Assembly: GCF_024710845.1 (NCBI RefSeq)
Contig: NZ_JANJTZ010000033.1
Span: 1-64,000 of the forward strand
From: Mesorhizobium sp.
GTDB taxonomy: Bacteria > Pseudomonadota > Alphaproteobacteria > Rhizobiales > Rhizobiaceae
Reading direction: 5' to 3'
DNA length: 64,000 bases
The notes under the pieces were generated by a model. That model was given only the letters and a program-made list of their open reading frames with translations, made no database searches and was not told where the DNA came from. Position numbers and translations under genes: made by a program. Below, piece by piece: positions 53,684 through 62,813 of the stretch. The first letter of the stretch is position 1; every line of letters begins with the position of its first letter.

Positions 53684-54210
53684 TCAGGCCGGAGTCCCTG
53701 CAAGACGCCGCTGCAATTCCGCCATCTGGCGTTCGATATGCTCCTGCTCCTCGCGCCCCTGACGTTCCTTGCACCCTATCCAGATCGGGCAGGCCAGCAC
53801 GCGCTCGGCCGACGCCGCCACCTTGGCATGCAGCGTCATCTTGCGGATGCGCGTGCCGGTGTCCCACGCCAGCACCATGTCGTAGGGAATGTCGATCTGC
53901 ACCTGGCTGGTGCCGACCGCGCCATAGAAGGCGGGCACGCCGGCCTGCGTCGGCCACGCCCCTTGCCGGCGGTGCTGGCGGCCACGGTCCGTTCGGGCAG
54001 CACGGCCATCTCCGCCGGCTTCGCCGCGCTCGCCGGCGCGCGCAGCGCCTTCACCAGCGCATCGTCGGCGCGCCCGTCGACCGGCAGCCCGTGCGCCGCC
54101 TCGAAGGCGCAAATCGCCTTGATCGTCACGTAGCCGATCACGCCATCGATCGGCCCCACGGCATAGCCGTGCGCCGTCAGCCGGCTTTGCGGCGGCGCGC
54201 CCGGATGCAA
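53684..54210 (-). pseudogene. Remnant of a PG-binding / M15-type endolysin, frameshifted
   Basis: One frame (53836-54210) encodes a peptidoglycan-binding domain: SRLTAHGYAVGPIDGVIGYV and ICAFEAAHGLPVDGRADDAL. A second frame continues it near 53957-53965, in a G-rich run, with WPTQAGVPAFYGAVGTSQVQ and IDIPYDMVLAWDTGTRIRKM, the opening of an M15-type metallopeptidase domain, followed by TLHAKVAASAERVL. The sequence then ends after an unrelated-looking tail, so the His/Asp catalytic core is missing. A 1-nt frameshift plus truncation has destroyed it. No RBS is clear at TTG 54210. Bases 54211-54320 hold nothing further. Confidence 0.7.
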
Positions 54211-54320
54211 GCTCTCTGCTATTGCTCAGTCGGCTTCGCGAGAAGCCGGACCCGGCTGGAGAAACTCCCAAGCCACCAGACGGGTTGCTTTTCGCCTGCG
54301 GGCCGGCAAAGAGGGTGCCG

Positions 54321-56225
54321 TCAGTCGAGAGCTCTCGACGTGCCGTTGACATAGTCGAGTACACGTTCCCTAACGGCTTCGCCGATTAGGCCCGCAAACT
54401 CATAGGAAAGGTGGTGCATGTCCCATGTGAAGGGGATCGTGCCTGCCTCGTCGGCAAACAGACGGCAGCCACCAGCATCGCACATCACGTCCTTCTTGCT
54501 TAGGAAAAGACCGCCGTGCGCCGAAACTACCCTTCGCAACTCATCCTCATATAGGAACTTGCTCGTGATGTACTCATCTGCGAAGCAGCCATTGTGCGGC
54601 TTGCGCTCTAGGATTTGCCAGCAGAGAGTGTTCGTGACGAGGTAATTCCCGAAGACGATGAATTTCACCTGTGGGTTGGCATCTTTGGCAACAGAGATGA
54701 ATTCAGCCAGATCCGAGGGTTTGTACCACGCCCAGAGAACACTCACCACGACGACATCGAAGTTAGCCAGATACTCTTTCGATGTGCGCTCTTTGTTCAA
54801 TTGATTGCATTTCGGCGGTGTTATCCCGTCCAACACCAGAGGCGACGTCTCTACAACTGGCGGGCAGCCTGGCCACTGATTGAGCACCAGATGCTCGTCC
54901 TTGAGCGCCGGATAAATCATGTTGAAGCCGTCTGGACCGTGACTGTCGCCAGCCACCAAGACCAGCTTCTTGTCATCGATGTCGTCAGGAATGCTCCAGC
55001 AATCTTGCGCTTTTCGAGACCTGCACGTCTGCGTGAGCGTTTCGTATCGATGCGTCTGGGTGTGATAATGGACGAAGCCGGGTTCGAAATAGTGGCTTGA
55101 CCGCCAAGGCCACCCTTGCCCGTACCAGATCAGTCCCGACAGAAGGAATGCTGCACCGATGGACGCGAGCGCCCCGTAGCGCGCAACCGTTACGCCTTTG
55201 AAGTCGTAGTAGCGGAACTTCTGCTCGACGACGACATGAAGAAGCCATCCGAATGCGACGGTTGCGGCAAAGACGACAGCCATCTCAACCGGCCCTATCT
55301 CTCGGAAAACCGCGTACTCATACAGGACGACAATCGGCCAGTGGACAAGGTAAAGCGAATAGGAAATCCGGCCAAAAAAGGCAGAGAAACGATTGGATAG
55401 GACTATTCCCACATGAGCGGTCCGGCCCACTTGAATGACGGCCGCCACGGCTAGGCAGATGGCGATGGCGCTGCCCAAAGGGACCGGAATCCCACGATCG
55501 ACCAAGACAAAACTTGCGACGATGATCACCAAAGCTACCGTGACGACAACCTCGGTAATGATCCGCGGCGGTCGAAACTTTGTCTCGGTGAACACAACCA
55601 TGCCGCCAATGGCAAATTCGAAGACCCGGAAAGGCGTCAGAAAAAAGGTCGCCGCCGGATACATTTGGCCCACCGCAGCGGTTGCGATCGCCCCCAAAAT
55701 GATCGAGCAGAGCATGGCCACGGCCACGCCTTTCCTACCAGCCATCTTGAAACTCAGGAGTACCACGACCGGCCAGACGAGGTAGAACTGCTCCTCAACG
55801 CCAAGCGACCATGTGTGCAAGAGCGCCTTCGTCCCCGCCTCGGCCGCAAAGTAATCGGTGTCCAGCCAGAAATAGATGTTCGATAGCCACGCGAGCGAGT
55901 AGATCGCAGATTCCGCCAGATCGCGCAGGTCGGAAGGCGCGAGGATCACCAACCCCGCCAGTGCGGTCGCCGCCACCGTTGAGAGCAGCGCCGGGAAGAG
56001 ACGCCGCGCGCGCCCGTAATAGAACGCACCGAAAGAGAAAACGCGCTCCTCGGCCTGACGCAGGATCGATTTGGTGATCAGGTATCCCGAGATCACAAAA
56101 AAGACGTCGACCCCAAGGAAGCCGCCGCGGAACTCATCGATCCCGAGATGAAAGAAGATGACCCCGAGCACAGCAATTGCTCGAAGGCCATTGATGTCTT
56201 CCCGAAACTGACCCGCTCCACCCAT
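54321..56225 (-). CDS. OafA/YrhL-type acyltransferase with C-terminal SGNH domain
   Basis: The 634-residue integral membrane protein starts EDINGLRAIAVLGVIFFHLG, FRGGFLGVDVFFVISGYLIT (acyltransferase-3 motifs with catalytic-type His near residue 21), has about ten helices, then an SGNH hydrolase-like domain (about 400-634) with LVLVAGDSHGPDGFN. Such proteins O-acetylate LPS or other surface sugars; phage copies cause serotype conversion. GC is visibly lower than in the flanking phage genes. Located between the tail-fibre cassette and lysis genes; a cargo gene. Bases 56226-56423 upstream are AT-richer, contain no gene and probably hold its promoter. Confidence 0.88.
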   Translation of the reverse strand: MGGAGQFREDINGLRAIAVLGVIFFHLGIDEFRGGFLGVDVFFVISGYLITKSILRQAEERVFSFGAFYYGRARRLFPALLSTVAATALAGLVILAPSDLRDLAESAIYSLAWLSNIYFWLDTDYFAAEAGTKALLHTWSLGVEEQFYLVWPVVVLLSFKMAGRKGVAVAMLCSIILGAIATAAVGQMYPAATFFLTPFRVFEFAIGGMVVFTETKFRPPRIITEVVVTVALVIIVASFVLVDRGIPVPLGSAIAICLAVAAVIQVGRTAHVGIVLSNRFSAFFGRISYSLYLVHWPIVVLYEYAVFREIGPVEMAVVFAATVAFGWLLHVVVEQKFRYYDFKGVTVARYGALASIGAAFLLSGLIWYGQGWPWRSSHYFEPGFVHYHTQTHRYETLTQTCRSRKAQDCWSIPDDIDDKKLVLVAGDSHGPDGFNMIYPALKDEHLVLNQWPGCPPVVETSPLVLDGITPPKCNQLNKERTSKEYLANFDVVVVSVLWAWYKPSDLAEFISVAKDANPQVKFIVFGNYLVTNTLCWQILERKPHNGCFADEYITSKFLYEDELRRVVSAHGGLFLSKKDVMCDAGGCRLFADEAGTIPFTWDMHHLSYEFAGLIGEAVRERVLDYVNGTSRALD

Positions 56226-56423
56226 ACTCGGCTCTTAGCTTGAAGAAGAGTCGATTTCCAACTCAAAAAGTGGCCGCGCTTCCAGTCTTAGCCCGCTTTC
56301 AGCAACGAACTCCAAAAAACCACACTGCGGAGGTCAAGCACCTGGACGTGAAGCGAAGGAGAGACCTAGAGGCTCGGCCTTTTTGTCGATGTCAAGGATA
56401 GCCCTTTGGCAGCAAATTGCCAT

Positions 56424-56867
56424 TTAAAGCACGACCGCCTGCAGCCAGAGCCCGTCGATCTCCGCTCCCGTCAAGCCGACGAGTGGCGACAGTGCGTCGA
56501 TCAAGGGATCGTTGCGCAGGAATCTGGCCGAATGGTTGAGGCGCGACCGGGCAACCGCACGCGCCACGGGATCCGTCATGGCCCCGATTGCATCGTCGAC
56601 CGCCTGCCGTTTGCCGGCGATGTCCAGCATCGCCATGAAGCGCCACGGCTCCAGCGGCATCGCCAACCTGATCGCGTCATTGATTTCCGGTTGCGCATAG
56701 GGCCGAACATCGGGATTTCCGTCGGCCGGAGGCGGCCCCACCCGCTCCAGCGGAAAGCCATCCGGCACGATGATGCGGACACAGTCCGCCGGATAGGCGC
56801 CGTCAGGAATGACCTGCCAGTCCTCATGGCTGGCGAACACCAGCCCGTCCCTGCAATAGAGCTGCAT
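56424..56867 (-). CDS. Hypothetical protein after the tail fibre gene
   Basis: The 147-residue protein reads MQLYCRDGLVFASHEDWQVI, then PYAQPEINDAIRLAMPLEPW and DAIGAMTDPVARAVARSRLN. Its position and size suit a tail fibre assembly or chaperone protein, but no family motif confirms it. ATG overlaps the tail fibre stop by one base (TGATG). Confidence 0.65.
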   Translation of the reverse strand: MQLYCRDGLVFASHEDWQVIPDGAYPADCVRIIVPDGFPLERVGPPPADGNPDVRPYAQPEINDAIRLAMPLEPWRFMAMLDIAGKRQAVDDAIGAMTDPVARAVARSRLNHSARFLRNDPLIDALSPLVGLTGAEIDGLWLQAVVL

Positions 56868-58342
56868 CAATAGATCCTCACGTAAGAATTGTTGTTGCCG
56901 ACCGTGTTGTTGGCGGGAGATGACGTGATGCTGCCCTGATTGGGGACCAAGATGTAACCGCCGAGGGTCGCCACATGAGATGTGCCACCCACCGCGACGC
57001 CCATAGATGTCGGTGACAGAACTTCGATCCGGCCGCCATTGGCGGATGTATTGATCTGGTTGTTCGAAAAACCGACCGCGGCCGAGCCGGAAAGCCGGAT
57101 CAACGAGTTGGACGATACGGAGAGAGCCGCGTTCGAATGATTGCTAAAAGTGGCAGCACCGATCACTGAAATCTGCCCATTGCTGCCAGCGAGCAGGCCG
57201 TATCCGCAATATAAGACAGCTGAGAAGGAGATATTTGTCACTGAGAAGTCAATGTAGCCGCCTTGCAGCGCCCTGCCGCCCGTGTCGCAGTGCGCAACCA
57301 GACAATCCCGCAACAGCGCAGATCCACCGACCGACGCGGCGATCCCAGCGCCGGAACCATCGCCCAGTTTGCAGCCAAAGAAGATGCACTCGATGTAATT
57401 CGTGCTGCCCGTGCGCTGCACCACGGCGGCGAGGCTACCCCCGCCAGCGCCGTTGTGATCGAACATGATCTTGGAGATGCCCCCGAAGGAGGAGTCGAAA
57501 AAGAACCCGGTAATGCCGCCCGATATCGAGATGATCGTGCCCATCTTCGCGCGAAGGTTGGTGCGAGAGGTGGCGATTGAGGCGACGACATCGGTATTGT
57601 CGGGGAAAGCCCCCGGCAAGTTCGCGCCTGTGACGGAGATCTTGTCCGCGTAGGGGTGCCTTGCGATGGTTTGCGCCGCTACGCTGTGCACGCCGGCCGT
57701 GAGGAGGATGCTGACCGAGCCAGTGCCCAGGATCGACCAGTCCTGCAACCACGCAAGCGCGTTCGCAATGGTGTCGAACGCATCGCCCGCCAGTGGATTG
57801 GCCGGGCTGGCAGATCCTGCCTGTGAAACGTTGATCGTAGTTGGTACCGTGATGGCGTTCAGCGACGCAAGGGTGGCCCAGATTGTGCCATCAAACCAGA
57901 TCGCGACGAACTTCACGCCTTCCTTGTAGTTTGCCTGCACGCCGGTCGTGGGCGCGAGGAACATCCATGCGCCACCGATCCACACCGCAATCTTGTGGCT
58001 TTGCCCTGCCCATGCGCCGGTGCCGGCGGATTTGACGATATAGGCGTGGCCCTCGACGGGCGCACCGGGTGGCGTCGTCTGCCAGCCCTGCACCACGAGA
58101 TCCGCATTGCCGCCGAACGTGGCGCGCTGGATCGACTTGCGCAGCTGGCCGAGATCGCCACCGCTCTGCGCTGACCGCCAGTTTCCCGTGCCGAGAAAGA
58201 AATCGATCGTGTTCGCGATTTCCTTTTGCGGATGCTCGATCGCCTGCCGCGGAACTTTCGAACCCGCGATCGCGCCGGGAACATCCTTGTCGACATAGGG
58301 CGCATCCGGATCGACCGACCCGTATGGTGCTTTGTATTCCAT
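56867..58342 (-). CDS. Phage tail fibre / host-specificity protein
   Basis: The 491-residue protein starts with a possible attachment domain (about 1-75), then a segment resembling DUF2793 (TTPPGAPVEGHAYIVKSAGT; WAGQSHKIAVWIGGAWMFLA, about 90-135), and continues with a Gly/Ser/Asn-rich beta-helix-like region (for example GGSALLRDCLVAHCDTGGRA, SNGQISVIGAATFSNHSNAA). It should form the receptor-binding fibre. It follows the gp48-like gene, as S follows gp48 in Mu. Confidence 0.8.
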   Translation of the reverse strand: MEYKAPYGSVDPDAPYVDKDVPGAIAGSKVPRQAIEHPQKEIANTIDFFLGTGNWRSAQSGGDLGQLRKSIQRATFGGNADLVVQGWQTTPPGAPVEGHAYIVKSAGTGAWAGQSHKIAVWIGGAWMFLAPTTGVQANYKEGVKFVAIWFDGTIWATLASLNAITVPTTINVSQAGSASPANPLAGDAFDTIANALAWLQDWSILGTGSVSILLTAGVHSVAAQTIARHPYADKISVTGANLPGAFPDNTDVVASIATSRTNLRAKMGTIISISGGITGFFFDSSFGGISKIMFDHNGAGGGSLAAVVQRTGSTNYIECIFFGCKLGDGSGAGIAASVGGSALLRDCLVAHCDTGGRALQGGYIDFSVTNISFSAVLYCGYGLLAGSNGQISVIGAATFSNHSNAALSVSSNSLIRLSGSAAVGFSNNQINTSANGGRIEVLSPTSMGVAVGGTSHVATLGGYILVPNQGSITSSPANNTVGNNNSYVRIY

Positions 58343-58354
58343 GAGTGATGGTCC

Positions 58355-59062
58355 TCAGTCAGCCAGTTGCAGGATCGGCACGGTCCAGCCCGGCGCCAGC
58401 CGCCGCAGGATGCAGAGCAGCTGCTCGGCATCGCCGAACGAAAACAGCGGGTCGGCCGCGAGTTCGCTTTCGCCGGTGGTGAAGTAGTAGACTGCAAGGT
58501 CGTCGACCTTGACGATCCAGTAGACTTCCTGGCGCCAGTCGCCGACCGTGTGTTCGCCACCCACCTCTGAGAAGCCGCACTCGAAGATGGCCGGCTCCTC
58601 GATCTCGATCGAAAACCCGTATTCGGCCGCGATCCGGATGAAGTCTCCGGGCGTGATCAGCGGCGCAGCGTTTACCTTCGCGGCGAGGAATGCGAGCCGT
58701 TCGGCCCTGCTCTGGGCCGTCGTGACGCAAGGTTCGGGCAGGCCGTATTCCGTTTCCCACTGGTCGAGCGTCTCGCTCAGCAGCGCAGGCGTAGATTCTC
58801 GCGCCAGCAAGAAGGACCGCTGGTAGAGCTCGACAAACGGCGCGAGGAGAGCACGCATCAGCCGCGCCCAGTTGGAATCTGCTTCGGCTGCAACCCAGTC
58901 CGGAGTGCCGAAGGCTGCCCCCCGCGGCCAGAAGTTCATGGCCGAGGGCAGCAGATCCTCGACCACCGGCGCGGCGAGCACGTCCCAGGGTGGCGACAGA
59001 GAACGCGCGACATCGTCCGGCGTCGCCACGCTGGTGCGGGTATTGAGACCGGGGTCACGCAT
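58355..59062 (-). CDS. Mu gp48-like tail protein (YmfQ/DUF2313)
   Basis: The 235-residue protein matches the YmfQ family: LLPSAMNFWPRGAAFGTPDW, LAPFVELYQRSFLLARESTP, LLSETLDQWETEYGLPEPCV and a C-terminal CILRRLAPGWTVPILQL. It is part of the baseplate. Its start overlaps the gp47-like gene by 8 nt. Confidence 0.85.
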   Translation of the reverse strand: MRDPGLNTRTSVATPDDVARSLSPPWDVLAAPVVEDLLPSAMNFWPRGAAFGTPDWVAAEADSNWARLMRALLAPFVELYQRSFLLARESTPALLSETLDQWETEYGLPEPCVTTAQSRAERLAFLAAKVNAAPLITPGDFIRIAAEYGFSIEIEEPAIFECGFSEVGGEHTVGDWRQEVYWIVKVDDLAVYYFTTGESELAADPLFSFGDAEQLLCILRRLAPGWTVPILQLAD

Positions 59063-60137
59063 AGGTGACGACGCCTAGAACAGGGAACTGGCCACCGGTC
59101 AGAGTGATGTCGGCCGCCGGCGCTGTGATGACGTGACGATCCTCACCCGAAGCCGTCGAGATTGCTTCCGAGATCCATGACCGTGACACGGTGAACGTGT
59201 TGCCGGCGATGCCGGGCCTGCATCGCGCGATGAACATCGCCCGGATCGACGCCTCGATCGCTGCGCGGACATCGGCCGTATCGGTGGCAAGCCCCGAGAT
59301 CGTCACATTGACGGGCAGCGCCACAGGGGCCGAAGCCTCACCCGCATCGACGCGGATCAGCCGGCGCGCATCAATGGCCGCCTGCACCGCCGCCACGTCG
59401 CCGGAAAGCGGGATTGAATTGGTTCGTCCGGCAAACAGAAACAACACCGTCACCGCGCCAGGCGAAGCCGAAACCCGGAAGGCCCAGGCGCAAATGACCC
59501 CCGGCACGTTGAGCGCCAGCTCTTCATAGTCCGACAACGCGCCGGCACGCGGCGGATAGCGTTTACGAAACAGCGCCCGCGCACGCAGCGATGCCGTCGT
59601 CTCGACATCCGCGCCGCCGCCCAGGCCTCCAACCGCTACGGCAAATTCGGACGCCAGCGTCGGGTTGAGCGATGGATCGGTCAGAAGCATCACCGCGTCG
59701 GCGTCGCGGTTGGTCGATGCGCCGGATTGCTCGGCGACCACAGGAATCGAGACGGCCCCCTCAGCGTCTGTCACGACCGACGCGGTTGAAACGAAGGTGT
59801 TGCCGCCGCTCGAAAAGCGGACGCCGGCCGGATAGGCCGTAGAGGGCAGCCCGCTGCCAGTGACCATGCCGGAAGCCGAAGCGGCGGGCTTGCGCCAGAT
59901 CCCGACATCGCCTGCATGCCGCGCCACCCAGGCATCGCCGTCGGCAGATGACAGAAACATCTGGCGCGACAGCCAGCCGAAGCGCAGCTCGTATTCGCGC
60001 GCCAGAAGTGTGACCGCCTTGGCGATGACATAGAGCACGTTTTGCGCCAGCGACGCATCTGTGCCGGGCAGATACTGCCGGAACGCTCCGCGCACGGTCT
60101 TGCTGATCTCGTCGAGCGAGCGGGTCAGATATGCCAA
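59055..60137 (-). CDS. Baseplate J-like protein (Mu gp47)
   Basis: The 360-residue baseplate wedge protein has the conserved ARALFRKRYPPRAGALSDYE and ALNVPGVICAWAFRVSASPG region and a VNVTISGLATDTADVRAAIE C-terminal part. The N-terminus (LDEISKTVRGAFRQYLPGTD) is typical of gp47/J-like proteins. Between gp46- and gp48-like genes. Confidence 0.92.
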   Translation of the reverse strand: MAYLTRSLDEISKTVRGAFRQYLPGTDASLAQNVLYVIAKAVTLLAREYELRFGWLSRQMFLSSADGDAWVARHAGDVGIWRKPAASASGMVTGSGLPSTAYPAGVRFSSGGNTFVSTASVVTDAEGAVSIPVVAEQSGASTNRDADAVMLLTDPSLNPTLASEFAVAVGGLGGGADVETTASLRARALFRKRYPPRAGALSDYEELALNVPGVICAWAFRVSASPGAVTVLFLFAGRTNSIPLSGDVAAVQAAIDARRLIRVDAGEASAPVALPVNVTISGLATDTADVRAAIEASIRAMFIARCRPGIAGNTFTVSRSWISEAISTASGEDRHVITAPAADITLTGGQFPVLGVVTYA

Positions 60138-60155
60138 GTGCGGCGCTCCTGAAGT

Positions 60156-60689
60156 CTATGGGTCAAGCGGGCGCGCGACACTGTCCAGCGCGTCCCAAAG
60201 CACCGCAAAGCGCTGGTCGTAGCGCGCCTCGCCGGTCTCGCCATACCCGACGATATTGATGTCGAGCCGATTCGCCGGGCGGTTCACCGCCGCAGTCACG
60301 TCGAATGCAGCGCATGCGCCTTGGTCGATCAGTGTCTGCAGGCTCGCGCGCACGTAATCCTCGGCGTCGAGCTCGATCCCGTCCGTCAAGGGGCGCCGCC
60401 GAAGCAGCCACAGCTTCGACCCCAGCGGCGCCTCGAACCCTTGCATGTCGAACCCGTCGCCGGGCCAGCCGCGGTTGACGTCACCGGGCCGCAGCTCCGT
60501 TTGCTCGACACGGACATCGGTCATCAGGCAGATCAGCACGGCCGTAGCGAGCCCTTGCCCTGCCCGAAGCCCGGCCGGATTGGCCGCATTGCCGGGATCT
60601 GTGATGGCAAGGTCTCCGACGAGCCCATCCCAGACGATGTCCGGGTCGAGCAGCGGCGCGTCCGGCGCCAGGAGCGGAATGACGCGCAT
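60156..60689 (-). CDS. Phage GP46 family protein
   Basis: The 177-residue protein fits the Mu gp46 family: TAVLICLMTDVRVEQTELRP with DVNRGWPGDGFD, then GSKLWLLRRRPLTDGIELDA and AEDYVRASLQTLIDQG. It is part of the baseplate, placed between gp45 and gp47 as in Mu. Confidence 0.88.
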   Translation of the reverse strand: MRVIPLLAPDAPLLDPDIVWDGLVGDLAITDPGNAANPAGLRAGQGLATAVLICLMTDVRVEQTELRPGDVNRGWPGDGFDMQGFEAPLGSKLWLLRRRPLTDGIELDAEDYVRASLQTLIDQGACAAFDVTAAVNRPANRLDINIVGYGETGEARYDQRFAVLWDALDSVARPLDP

Positions 60690-60692
60690 GGC

Positions 60693-61175
60693 CTAGATCC
60701 CGAACACGCCGACGGCGAAATTGGAGACGTCTGCGTCGCCGGCCGTGTCGAGCGTTCCGCGCACCGACATTTCGCGTGCGGCATCGGGTCCGCCGAGCTT
60801 GATCGTCCCCTCGAGGATGATCGACGGCGCGATGAGATGGATCACGGTCGCATGCACGAGGCGCATATTGGCCTGCACGACCGACACGATGTTGCCGGTG
60901 TGATCATAGATCGCCGCCCCGCCCATCGCCACGTCCGGGCGCAGTTTCGGGTTCTCGCCGCCCAGCACATAGGCGGAGTCCCGATTTCCGCGGGCCGACA
61001 ATGCGATGCCGATGCCACCTTTCACCGGGTGCGAGGCGAACCCATGCGGCTCCGGCCGATGGAAGCGCTCGAACTCGTCACCGGCAAAACCCTTGCCGTC
61101 GACGAACTGCTGCCCATCCTTGTGCTCGACCTTGCCGCCCAGCTCGAACCGCGTCAGGTGTCCATCGAAGGCCAT
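60693..61175 (-). CDS. Phage baseplate assembly protein V (Mu gp45)
   Basis: The 160-residue spike-type protein starts inside the conserved core; it includes HKDGQQFVDGKGFAGDEFER, ALSARGNRDSAYVLGGENPK and MGGAAIYDHTGNIVSVVQAN (DNA-like beta strands of gp45/V). Usual Mu gp45 is somewhat longer at the N-terminus. Stop and start lie 3-4 nt from the neighbours on both sides. Confidence 0.82.
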   Translation of the reverse strand: MAFDGHLTRFELGGKVEHKDGQQFVDGKGFAGDEFERFHRPEPHGFASHPVKGGIGIALSARGNRDSAYVLGGENPKLRPDVAMGGAAIYDHTGNIVSVVQANMRLVHATVIHLIAPSIILEGTIKLGGPDAAREMSVRGTLDTAGDADVSNFAVGVFGI

Positions 61176-61178
61176 GCG

Positions 61179-62234
61179 CTACCCATCCCGATATTCGACG
61201 TCCTCGCCGCCTGGCGCCGCCCAACCCGAGGCACTCTTGCCGCGTGGATTGTCACCGCCAAGCGCCCGCGGATCCTTGAGCGTCAGCACCGCCTCGGTGC
61301 CGCCATTGGCGTCCTGCCTGAGCTGAGCCTGTGAGATCACCATGTCCTGTTCGATCCCCAGCCAGTCGTCGCTGACTGCCACCAGGAAATTGCGCGTCCA
61401 CAGCCTGCCGCCGGTATCGCGCCAGCCCGGCGTCACGATCGTGCACGACGTGCCATTGCCGGCGCCGCGCTTGGCTTCCCAGGCTGCCCGCTTCTTCAGC
61501 CGCGACGACGTCGCCTCGCCCTCATGCGGGATGATCCGGGGCCGATTGCGCTTCACGCCGCCGTCGCGCGCCGTGGCCTCCGGCCGCAGTGCTGGTGACG
61601 TCACTCCGGTCGAGCTCTGACCACGCACCTTGACCGGCGAGAACCGGCCCTCCCCGGTGATCTCGCCCGTCGCGCTCTTGATGTTCACCCGAAGCGCCAG
61701 GCCGCCGGCATGTCGCCCTTCGGGCTTGTCCGCCAGCTTGAGCTTGCCTTGTTCCGTGTCATGGATCAGAACGCCTTGGCCGCGCGCATCGGTCTCCAGC
61801 GTCTCGAACAGCGTCTCGCCGGGCACCACCTTGTGGCGCGCCTTTTTCTCGGTCTTCGGCGATCCCTCGACGCCGATGCCCAGCATGTCGAATTCCCGTG
61901 CGATCTCAACCAGGTCGCAATTGGCCTTGAAACCGGTCGGATGGTCGATCGAACATTCCGTCGCATCGATCGTTCGCGAGACGAAGGTCACGTCGTAGGA
62001 TCGGTTACGCTCGTCATGCTGGCCGCGCACGTCCCGCACATAGCCGGTCCCCCAAAGCGTGCCCGACACGGTCACCGTTGCCGGATCGTCCGGCAGACAT
62101 GGCACGCCTGGTCCCGACCACGCGATCGCAAAGCTCGCTTCGCGCACCGCTTGTTCCGCGCTGGCCGATAGCAGGCATGAAACATGCTGCAGCACCTTGC
62201 CGCCCGCCAAAAAGACCACGGTTTCCAGCGGCAT
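61179..62234 (-). CDS. Mu P-like baseplate hub protein (gp44)
   Basis: The 351-residue protein has the gp27/P-like hub features: EIAREFDMLGIGVEGSPKTE, HKVVPGETLFETLETDARGQ, GVLIHDTEQGKLKLADKPEG, and a C-terminal NFLVAVSDDWLGIEQDMVIS. It forms the baseplate hub on which the spike sits. Starts directly after the N-like gene stop (no gap). Confidence 0.85.
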   Translation of the reverse strand: MPLETVVFLAGGKVLQHVSCLLSASAEQAVREASFAIAWSGPGVPCLPDDPATVTVSGTLWGTGYVRDVRGQHDERNRSYDVTFVSRTIDATECSIDHPTGFKANCDLVEIAREFDMLGIGVEGSPKTEKKARHKVVPGETLFETLETDARGQGVLIHDTEQGKLKLADKPEGRHAGGLALRVNIKSATGEITGEGRFSPVKVRGQSSTGVTSPALRPEATARDGGVKRNRPRIIPHEGEATSSRLKKRAAWEAKRGAGNGTSCTIVTPGWRDTGGRLWTRNFLVAVSDDWLGIEQDMVISQAQLRQDANGGTEAVLTLKDPRALGGDNPRGKSASGWAAPGGEDVEYRDG

Positions 62235-62813
62235 CTATCGAGCCAGTGCCTGCATGGTGACGGGCATCAGCATCGGCGTTGCCGACCGGTTCCTGCCCAT
62301 GATCTCGCCGCCCCGCTCCGGATCGCCATAGAGGTCCCAGGCAAGCAGCGACGACGGCAGCGAAATCCCCGTCTCGACCCGCACGAGCGGCGACCGCCTG
62401 GCCGCGATCGTCGACAGTTCGATCACCGTCTGCCCGACAAGCCGCACCACGAAATCGAGCGCATCGTGGCCAAGCACGTCCCCGATCGCCGGATAGGCGG
62501 ACTGCGCCGACATCGACAGTGCCATTCGGGCCGCGACCGCGTCGGGTTGGGCGGGATAGTCCGCCCGGATCGCGGCGAAGCAATGCATGATCAGCTGTCC
62601 GACCATGGTTGCTGCGTCAGGCGCATCGCTTTCGTCGAGAGCGGAGAGCGCGGCCGCAGGGTCCGCAGCCTCGCCGATCAACCGGCACAGCTCGAGATAG
62701 GCAGTCGCCCCGTCGGCACCCGGCAGCGAGGCCGCAGCGGCCAGCCGCGATGCCTGCGAGACATCGTCAGGCTCAGACAGAAGACGAGCGGCGAGCGTTG
62801 CGGCCCAGATCAT
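62235..62813 (-). CDS. Mu N-like DNA circularisation protein, C-terminal half
   Basis: The 192-residue protein, beginning MIWAATLAARLLSEPDDVSQ, corresponds to the C-terminal part of phage Mu N: AIRADYPAQPDAVAARMALS, DALDFVVRLVGQTVIELSTI and ISLPSSLLAWDLYGDPERGG. Its ATG overlaps the stop of the N-terminal half by 4 nt (ATGA), so the protein is made as two coupled chains or is a broken gene. Confidence 0.8.
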   Translation of the reverse strand: MIWAATLAARLLSEPDDVSQASRLAAAASLPGADGATAYLELCRLIGEAADPAAALSALDESDAPDAATMVGQLIMHCFAAIRADYPAQPDAVAARMALSMSAQSAYPAIGDVLGHDALDFVVRLVGQTVIELSTIAARRSPLVRVETGISLPSSLLAWDLYGDPERGGEIMGRNRSATPMLMPVTMQALAR

